NCBI GenBank assembly: GCA_905215625.1
Contig: CAJMQQ010000037.1
Location: 1 to 27,489, forward strand
Length of the DNA stretch: 27,489 nucleotides
Source: an uncultured bacterium
GTDB lineage: Bacteria > Bacillota > Clostridia > Lachnospirales > Lachnospiraceae
Direction: 5' to 3'
The notes below the pieces were generated by a model. That model was not told where the DNA came from and searched no databases. It worked only from the letters and a program-made list of their open reading frames with translations. This document shows, one piece after another, positions 22,552-27,489 of this stretch (position 1 is its first letter; each line of letters opens with the position of its first letter). Made by a program: the position numbers and the translations under genes.

Positions 22552-24903
22552 ATGAGTATTTATGATACATTAAATCCGGCTCAGAAAGAGGCGGTATTTT
22601 GCACAGAAGGGCCGCTTTTAGTTCTGGCCGGAGCAGGTTCCGGAAAAACGAGAGTGCTTACCCATCGTGTGGTATATCTGATAGAAGAAAAAGGGGTAAA
22701 TCCCTGGAATATAATGGCCATTACCTTTACCAACAAGGCGGCCGGAGAGATGCGGGAACGTGTGGACAAATTAGTAAGCTTTGGAGCAGAAAGCGTCTGG
22801 GTCAGCACCTTCCATTCTTCCTGTGTGAGAATTTTGCGCCGTCATATTGAGGCGCTGGGGTATTCCAGCAATTTTACTATTTACGACAGTGACGATCAGA
22901 AGACGCTGATGAAGCAGGTGTTAAAAAAATTGGACGTAGACACCAAGCTTTATAAAGATCGGGCAATGTTAAATCATATTTCTTCGGCCAAGGATCAGCT
23001 GATTACGCCGGAAGAAATGGAGTTAAATGCCGGGAATGAGATGCGGCAGAAGAAAATTGCCCAGATTTACAAGGCTTACCAGGACGAATTAAAGAAAAAC
23101 AACGCCCTGGATTTTGACGATTTAATCGTAAAGACAGTAGAACTGTTCCAGAATCATCCGGAGATTTTAGACTACTATCAGGAGCGTTTCCGCTATATCA
23201 TGGTAGATGAGTATCAGGACACCAACTATGCCCAGTTTAAGCTGGTAAGCCTTCTGGCAAAAAAATACCGCAATCTCTGCGTAGTAGGCGATGATGACCA
23301 GTCTATTTACAAATTCCGCGGTGCAGATGTGCGGAATATCCTGGATTTTGAAGAAGCATTTCCAGGGGCAAAGGTTATTAAGCTGGAGCAGAATTATCGT
23401 TCCACCCAGAACATTTTAAACGCTGCCAATGAGGTGATCCGCCACAACCGGGACCGGAAAGACAAGACCCTGTGGACGGCTAATGGAGAAGGAGATCTGG
23501 TAAAGGTCCGCCAGTACAATACGGCAGATGAAGAGGCAGACGCCATTGCCCGTTCCATGAAAAATACCGGAAGATCCTGGAAAGACATTGCCGTTTTATA
23601 CCGGACCAACGCCCAGTCACGTCTTTTGGAGGAAAAATGCATTGCTTACAATATCCCATACCGTCTGGTAGGAGGCGTAAACTTCTATCAGAGAAAAGAG
23701 ATCAAGGATATTCTGGCATATTTAAAGACCATTTCCAACGGAGTGGACGATCTGGCAGTTCTGCGTATTATCAATGTGCCAAAGCGGGGAATTGGCGCGA
23801 CTACTGTGGGAAGAGTAACGGTCTTTGCTTCTGAGCATAGAATGAGCTTGTACCAGGCTTTGGAAGAAGCAAGAATGATACCGGATATTGGAAAAGCTGC
23901 TGGAAAAATCGGCGGTTTTGTAGAACAGATAGAAAACCTGCGGCATCTGATGACAGAAGAGGGATACAGCATTAAGGAATTAATCGGCGCCATTTTAGAA
24001 GACACCGGCTACCGGAAAGAGCTGGAGGCAGAGGGGGAAGTGGAGTCGGAGACCCGTCTGGAAAACATTGAGGAATTGATTAACAAAGCAGTCAGCTACG
24101 AGGAAAACAGTGAAAACCCCTCCCTGGGGGAATTTTTGGAAGAAGTGGCTCTGGTTGCGGATATTGACCGGATGGATGACTCGGAAGAACGGGTAACCTT
24201 AATGACGCTTCACAGTGCAAAGGGGCTGGAATTTCCGCTGGTTTACCTGGCAGGAATGGAAGACGGTCTGTTCCCAGGCATGATGGCAATTTCTGCAGAC
24301 GACAAATCCGAATTGGAGGAAGAACGGCGTCTGTGCTATGTAGGAATTACCAGGGCAAAAGAAGAATTGGTTCTGACAGGGGCCCGGATGCGGATGGTCA
24401 ACGGAGAAACCCGTTATTCCAAGACCAGCCGGTTTATTGAGGAAATTCCGGAAGTATTTCTGGACAAAGAAACGCTGGAACCAAGGCTGTCTAAATGGGG
24501 ACATTCCGAAGAGGATTTTGACGATTCCGGACTTCCCTGGAGCGATAAGGCGGCAAAAGCCTGGGGAAAAGCAGGAGAGGATAACGGAGCTAAAGGCTGG
24601 GGAAGAAGCGGCGGCACTCTGGGAGGCGGTTTTGGCGGAGGATTCAGCGCCGGATCCCATAATGCTTATGCGTCTAAAAAAACAGCTCCGGTATCTGCGC
24701 CGTCATTTGGAAAGGCGTTTACGGTGGAAAAGGCTTCTTCCCTGGATTATGGAAAAGGCGACAGAGTCCGTCACATTAAATTTGGGGATGGAACGGTTAC
24801 TGAAATTAAAGACGGTGGAAAAGACTTTGAAGTAACAGTAGAGTTTGACAAGCATGGAATCAAAAAAATGTTTGCTTCTTTTGCAAAATTAAAGAAAATA
24901 TAA
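22552..24903 (+). CDS. pcrA: ATP-dependent DNA helicase PcrA (UvrD/Rep family)
   Basis: A superfamily 1A 3'-5' helicase for repair, plasmid replication and clearing of RecA or RNA polymerase from DNA. The 783-residue protein has every SF1 motif: Walker A AGAGSGKT (residues 26-33), VSTFHSSC, the Walker B DEYQDTN, GDDDQSIYKFRGAD, EQNYRST, TLHSAKGLEFPLV and YVGITRAKEEL. After a Gly-rich linker (about 680-705) comes a C-terminal Tudor-like domain (YGKGDRVRHIKFGDGTVTEI) of the sort that binds RNA polymerase in PcrA. The start at 22552 follows AAGGAG (22539-22544). Length and motif content are normal. The gene stands alone downstream of its own promoter, without the pcrB or ligA neighbours seen in Bacillus. 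Confidence 0.97.
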   Translation: MSIYDTLNPAQKEAVFCTEGPLLVLAGAGSGKTRVLTHRVVYLIEEKGVNPWNIMAITFTNKAAGEMRERVDKLVSFGAESVWVSTFHSSCVRILRRHIEALGYSSNFTIYDSDDQKTLMKQVLKKLDVDTKLYKDRAMLNHISSAKDQLITPEEMELNAGNEMRQKKIAQIYKAYQDELKKNNALDFDDLIVKTVELFQNHPEILDYYQERFRYIMVDEYQDTNYAQFKLVSLLAKKYRNLCVVGDDDQSIYKFRGADVRNILDFEEAFPGAKVIKLEQNYRSTQNILNAANEVIRHNRDRKDKTLWTANGEGDLVKVRQYNTADEEADAIARSMKNTGRSWKDIAVLYRTNAQSRLLEEKCIAYNIPYRLVGGVNFYQRKEIKDILAYLKTISNGVDDLAVLRIINVPKRGIGATTVGRVTVFASEHRMSLYQALEEARMIPDIGKAAGKIGGFVEQIENLRHLMTEEGYSIKELIGAILEDTGYRKELEAEGEVESETRLENIEELINKAVSYEENSENPSLGEFLEEVALVADIDRMDDSEERVTLMTLHSAKGLEFPLVYLAGMEDGLFPGMMAISADDKSELEEERRLCYVGITRAKEELVLTGARMRMVNGETRYSKTSRFIEEIPEVFLDKETLEPRLSKWGHSEEDFDDSGLPWSDKAAKAWGKAGEDNGAKGWGRSGGTLGGGFGGGFSAGSHNAYASKKTAPVSAPSFGKAFTVEKASSLDYGKGDRVRHIKFGDGTVTEIKDGGKDFEVTVEFDKHGIKKMFASFAKLKKI

Positions 24904-24951
24904 AATTTGTGTGAACTCTGCATTTTTCGAAAAGTTTTGTATAAAATAAGA

Positions 24952-24980
24952 TAGAAAAAATGAGTATTTAATGCTATACT
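24952..24980 (+). promoter_or_regulatory. Promoter of the small membrane protein gene
   Basis: TAGAAA (24952-24957), a 17-base spacer and an extended -10, TGC before TATACT (24975-24980). No hairpin terminator is seen between pcrA and this promoter. Confidence 0.55.
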
Positions 24981-25030
24981 GAGAGCAGGCAAAGTTGCTG
25001 TGGAATTGGATAGAGAAAGGAAGTGCCGCT

Positions 25031-25363
25031 ATGAACAGATTTGACTTTATGGGAAAAGAGGCAAAGGAGGCTTTGAACCGCATGGAAGAAATGATGAATG
25101 CCAGCAGATTAAATGAGCTTCTTCATAAAAAAGAAGAGGAAGAGAAAAAGAAAAGCTGTATCCTCTGGATATTGGCAATCATTGGCGCTGTAGCAGCAGT
25201 GGCAGGTATTGCATATGCAGTATACCGTTTCTTTACTCCGGATTATCTGGAAGATTTCGAAGACGATTTTGACGATGACTTTGACGACGATTTCTTTGAA
25301 GATGAGGAAGAAGAGGAAACCCCAGCACCAAAGGAGACAACTGAAGAAGGTGCAGAAGCTTAA
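25031..25363 (+). CDS. Small membrane protein with highly acidic tail
   Basis: A 110-residue protein that I cannot assign to a named family. Residues 1-43 form a charged amphipathic helix rich in Glu and Lys, 44-68 form one membrane helix (ILWILAIIGAVAAVAGIAYA), and 71-96 are almost entirely Asp, Glu and Phe in a repeating DDF pattern, followed by a Pro/Thr/Glu end. By charge, the Lys-rich side (residues 33-41) should stay in the cytoplasm, but the tail is also strongly acidic. I chose ATG 25031 because GAAAGGAAG lies just upstream. It has its own promoter and terminator. The low-complexity acidic tail could bind metal or basic proteins, but there is no direct evidence. Confidence 0.75.
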   Translation: MNRFDFMGKEAKEALNRMEEMMNASRLNELLHKKEEEEKKKSCILWILAIIGAVAAVAGIAYAVYRFFTPDYLEDFEDDFDDDFDDDFFEDEEEEETPAPKETTEEGAEA

Positions 25364-25379
25364 TAGAATCCGTGTTATA

Positions 25380-25423
25380 AAAGCCCTGGACGGCTCTGAA
25401 AAAAGAGAGGCCAGGGCTTTCTT
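25380..25423 (+). terminator. Terminator after the small membrane protein
   Basis: AAAGCCCTGG (25380-25389) pairs with CCAGGGCTTT (25411-25420), a 10-bp perfect stem followed by CTT. The T tract is short, but the GC-rich stem is convincing. Confidence 0.8.
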
Positions 25424-25486
25424 ATAGAATAAATGATAGAGTAAATCATAGAATAAATGATAGAGTAAATCATAGAAAAATGATAG
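25424..25486 (+). repeat. 24-bp tandem repeat, about 2.5 copies
   Basis: Copies at 25424-25447 and 25448-25471 are identical, with a decayed partial copy at 25472-25486. Each copy is itself two 12-mers (ATAGAATAAATG and ATAGAGTAAATC). The array fills the space between a terminator and the ribosome binding site of the rRNA methyltransferase gene. No promoter hexamers are clear within it. Confidence 0.9.
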
Positions 25487-25507
25487 AAGAAAAAGGAGTA
25501 ATACCAG

Positions 25508-26971
25508 GTGAAAAAAGGTACAGTATTAGAAGGAACAGTCAGCAAAATTCAATTTCCAAATAAAGGGATTGTAGAGATAGATGGAGAAAAGGCAGTGGTA
25601 AAAAATGCGCTTCCAGGCCAGAAAATCCGGTTTGTGGTAAGCAAAAGCCGGAAGGACAAGGCAGAGGGACGGCTGTTAGAAGTACTGGAACGTTCAGAAA
25701 AAGAATGGGACGAGGCAAACTGGGAGGAGAAAGTCTGCCCGCATTTTGAGGTGTGCGGCGGCTGTCTGTATCAGAGTATGCCCTATGAAGAACAATTGTC
25801 CATAAAAGAAGAGCAGATCCGCAATTTAATTGACGGCGTCTGCACAAATCCGGACTATGAATTCCAGCAAATCAAGGGAAGTCCAATTTTTGAGGGGTAT
25901 CGGAATAAAATGGAGTTTTCCTTTGGAGACGAATATAAAGACGGACCTCTGGCGCTGGGAATGCACAAACGGGGCAGCTTTTATGACATTGTTCCAACTC
26001 CGGATTGCCGGATTGTCCATCCGGATTTCCGGAAAATTCTGACTGTCACAAAGGACTATTTTGCAGAAAGACAAATCCCGTTTTATAAAAAGCTGGCTCA
26101 TACCGGTTATTTGCGCCATCTTCTGGTGCGGAGAGCAGTAAAGACCGGGGAGATTCTGGTGGATTTGGTAACCAGCAGCCAGATAAACGACAGGGAAGCT
26201 GAAATTTTAAATACCTGGAAGGAAAAAATCCTGGCGCTGGATTTAGAGGGAACTCTGGCAGGAATTTTACATACCCGCAACGACAGCCTGGCAGATGTGG
26301 TACAAAACGATGGTACAGACGTGCTGTATGGAAGAGATTACTTCTATGAGGAACTGCTGGGTCTGAAATTTAAGATTTCCCCGTTTTCCTTCTTCCAGAC
26401 CAATTCCTTAGGGGCAGAAGTGCTGTATGAGACAGCAAGAAGCTACATCGGAGAGACGAAAGACAAGGTAGTGTTTGACCTGTACAGCGGTACGGGAACC
26501 ATTGCCCAGATTCTGGCTCCGGTAGCTGAAAAAGTCGTTGGTGTGGAGATTGTGGAAGAGGCCGTAGAGGCGGCAAAGATAAACGCTGAAAGCAACGGTT
26601 TGTCCAACTGCCACTTTATCGCAGGAGATGTACTGAAGGTGCTGGATGAAGTAGAAGAAAAACCGGACTTAATTGTGGTAGATCCGCCGCGGGACGGCAT
26701 CCATCCCAAGGCCCTGCCAAAGATTATTGCCTATCAGGTACCAAAAATCGTTTACATTTCCTGTAAGCCGACCAGCCTGGTAAGAGATCTGGTGGTATTC
26801 CAGCAGATGGGATATGTAGTGGAGAAGGTCTGCGCCGTAGATATGTTCCCGTCGACGGGGAATTGTGAGACGGTCTGCCTCTTGGAAAACCAAAAGACAA
26901 AGCCTGATTCACACATTAAACTTAGTGTTGATATGGACGAGTTCAACAAAGTTAAAAATGGTGAAAAATAG
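25508..26971 (+). CDS. rlmD: 23S rRNA (uracil-5)-methyltransferase, RlmD/RumA family
   Basis: It uses S-adenosylmethionine to make 5-methyluridine in 23S rRNA (U1939 in the E. coli enzyme; Firmicute relatives can act at U747 as well). The 487-residue product has an N-terminal TRAM RNA-binding domain (about 1-58). Four iron-sulfur cysteines are in the RumA spacing: Cys77, Cys83 and Cys86 (CPHFEVCGGC) and Cys167 (PDCRIVH). The AdoMet motif is FDLYSGTGTIAQIL, followed by VDPPRDGIHPKA and the catalytic Cys419 in YISCKPTSL. The start is GTG 25508 with AAAAAGGAG 11 bases upstream. The protein runs about 20 residues past the usual family end with a charged tail. A terminator follows. Confidence 0.92.
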   Translation: MKKGTVLEGTVSKIQFPNKGIVEIDGEKAVVKNALPGQKIRFVVSKSRKDKAEGRLLEVLERSEKEWDEANWEEKVCPHFEVCGGCLYQSMPYEEQLSIKEEQIRNLIDGVCTNPDYEFQQIKGSPIFEGYRNKMEFSFGDEYKDGPLALGMHKRGSFYDIVPTPDCRIVHPDFRKILTVTKDYFAERQIPFYKKLAHTGYLRHLLVRRAVKTGEILVDLVTSSQINDREAEILNTWKEKILALDLEGTLAGILHTRNDSLADVVQNDGTDVLYGRDYFYEELLGLKFKISPFSFFQTNSLGAEVLYETARSYIGETKDKVVFDLYSGTGTIAQILAPVAEKVVGVEIVEEAVEAAKINAESNGLSNCHFIAGDVLKVLDEVEEKPDLIVVDPPRDGIHPKALPKIIAYQVPKIVYISCKPTSLVRDLVVFQQMGYVVEKVCAVDMFPSTGNCETVCLLENQKTKPDSHIKLSVDMDEFNKVKNGEK

Positions 26972-26996
26972 AATATAAAACACGGAACTTAAAAGA

Positions 26997-27038
26997 GAAC
27001 TGTTAATACAATGCAAATCGTGTTAGCAGTTCTTTTTT
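26997..27038 (+). terminator. Rho-independent terminator after rlmD
   Basis: GAACTGTTAA (26997-27006) pairs with TTAGCAGTTC (27023-27032) with one G-U pair, followed by a T run ending at 27038. Confidence 0.85.
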
Positions 27039-27147
27039 CGTTTAAGGGAGGTGTGCCGTTGGGCTATGGAACGGTTATTCTCGGATGATTCTGTATCCGA
27101 CACAAGGTCTGCAATTCTAATCTAAAATAAGGCAAATCTAGGAGGCA

Positions 27148-27362
27148 ATAAACTACAAAAAACACTTTTCATCATTCTGAAAGGGGATTGGCCAAAAGAG
27201 ACAGGTTTTGATATTGGTGGTCTGATTCAAGTGGAAGGTGAGAATGGGAAGTTGATTATCACTCCGAGAGAACCGGAAGAATACATTATGAGCAGAACTC
27301 TTGACAAAGAACCACTCATTCATCATAATTTGCCCTTTGTGGTGGCGGAACACCAATCATAG
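27148..27362 (+). pseudogene. Decayed SymE-like toxin gene (no start codon, frameshift)
   Basis: Translation in the frame ending at stop 27360-27362 gives ILKGDWPKETGF then IQVEGENGKLIITP. This matches the SymE/AbrB-like toxin core (in E. coli SymE, LKGQWLEAAGF followed by a short beta hairpin). The residues expected before it, NYKKHF, appear one frame away from 27148, so a one-base shift near 27170-27178 separates the two parts. A good ribosome binding site, AGGAGG (27140-27145), is followed by ATA rather than ATG, and no ATG, GTG or TTG start fits either part. The region therefore looks like a broken gene of about 70 codons with an added C-terminal tail (EYIMSRTLDKEP). The assignment rests on a short motif. 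Confidence 0.5.
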
Positions 27363-27489
27363 TTTACCTTTAAGGTAGTGGGACACCTGAGAAGATACTC
27401 TTCCTATGCTAGTTATCCTTTTTTGTCAAGGATTATTCGGCAATAAATAAGAAAATTTCTTCCTCAATATCTGTGAAAAATATTTAATA
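27363..27489. other. Non-coding tail of the window
   Basis: There is no coding region that I can support. A small palindrome, TACCTT-T-AAGGTA, lies at 27364-27376. On the minus strand there is a TTGACA (27429-27424), but no convincing -10 at the right distance. Between the rlmD terminator and the SymE remnant (27039-27147) I see only a short 19-codon ATG frame at 27066 without a well-placed ribosome binding site. Confidence 0.4.

Noticed and set aside
24437..24835. 132-codon + strand frame within pcrA
   Set aside because: It is a shadow frame inside the pcrA C-terminal region, with a composition that reflects the real frame.
25424..25486. CRISPR-like array
   Set aside because: The 24-bp units are directly adjacent with no spacers; it is a simple tandem repeat.
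27153..27356. 67-codon minus-strand frame opposite the SymE-like remnant
   Set aside because: No ribosome binding site and no recognisable protein; the + strand carries the family motif.
27401..27429. Minus-strand promoter giving an antisense RNA to the SymE-like remnant
   Set aside because: TTGACA is present, but the best -10 at the right spacing (TAGGAA) matches poorly.

Overview
This window looks like a chromosomal segment of a low-to-mid GC, spore-forming Firmicute, most likely a Lachnospiraceae (Clostridium cluster XIVa) relative. The reasons are gene order (recA-recX-rny; a NUDIX ADP-ribose pyrophosphatase followed by spoIIM; a YerC-like repressor near pcrA), strong AGGAGG ribosome binding sites, near-consensus TTGACA-N17-TATAAT-type promoters, and a PcrA helicase of the Gram-positive type. 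All large genes are on the + strand except one DUF1836 gene. No tRNA, rRNA, CRISPR array or insertion sequence was seen.

Layout. (1) Positions 1-5873, conserved housekeeping: recA under a near-consensus promoter with a LexA (SOS) box, translationally coupled recX, rny (RNase Y), proC, a NUDIX hydrolase and a SpoIIM-like protein. (2) Positions 5881-13528, a catabolic accessory block whose first part reads as more AT-rich than the flanks: a CyuA-type L-cysteine desulfidase family protein, a GntR/FCD regulator, then an operon of a uroporphyrinogen-decarboxylase-like (MtaA/MtbA-type) methyltransferase with its zinc ligands intact, a lipoprotein solute-binding protein, two CUT1 permeases (no ATPase) and an M24 peptidase. 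The desulfidase gene and the methyltransferase operon each have a near-perfect promoter, and both carry the same ACTAATA/TATTAGT sequence just downstream of the -10. This makes them a likely regulon of the GntR protein between them. The block ends in an 18-bp perfect-stem terminator. (3) Positions 13544-18022, a two-gene signalling unit: an orphan lipoprotein solute-binding protein followed by a membrane sensor with GGDEF and EAL domains. (4) Positions 18049-24903: an aconitase-family hydratase, a Cof-type HAD phosphatase, a YerC/TrpR-like regulator, a convergent DUF1836 gene and pcrA. (5) Positions 24952-27489: a small acidic-tailed membrane protein, a 24-bp tandem repeat, an RlmD/RumA-type rRNA m5U methyltransferase, and a decayed SymE-like toxin gene.

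The best candidate for an undescribed system is the 5.9-13.5 kb block. It combines sulfur-amino-acid chemistry, a zinc-type methyltransferase without a visible corrinoid partner, a sugar-type importer and an M24 hydrolase, apparently under one regulator. The second candidate is the solute-binding-protein plus c-di-GMP pair. No substrate can be assigned from sequence alone, and the functional proposals are labelled as inference.
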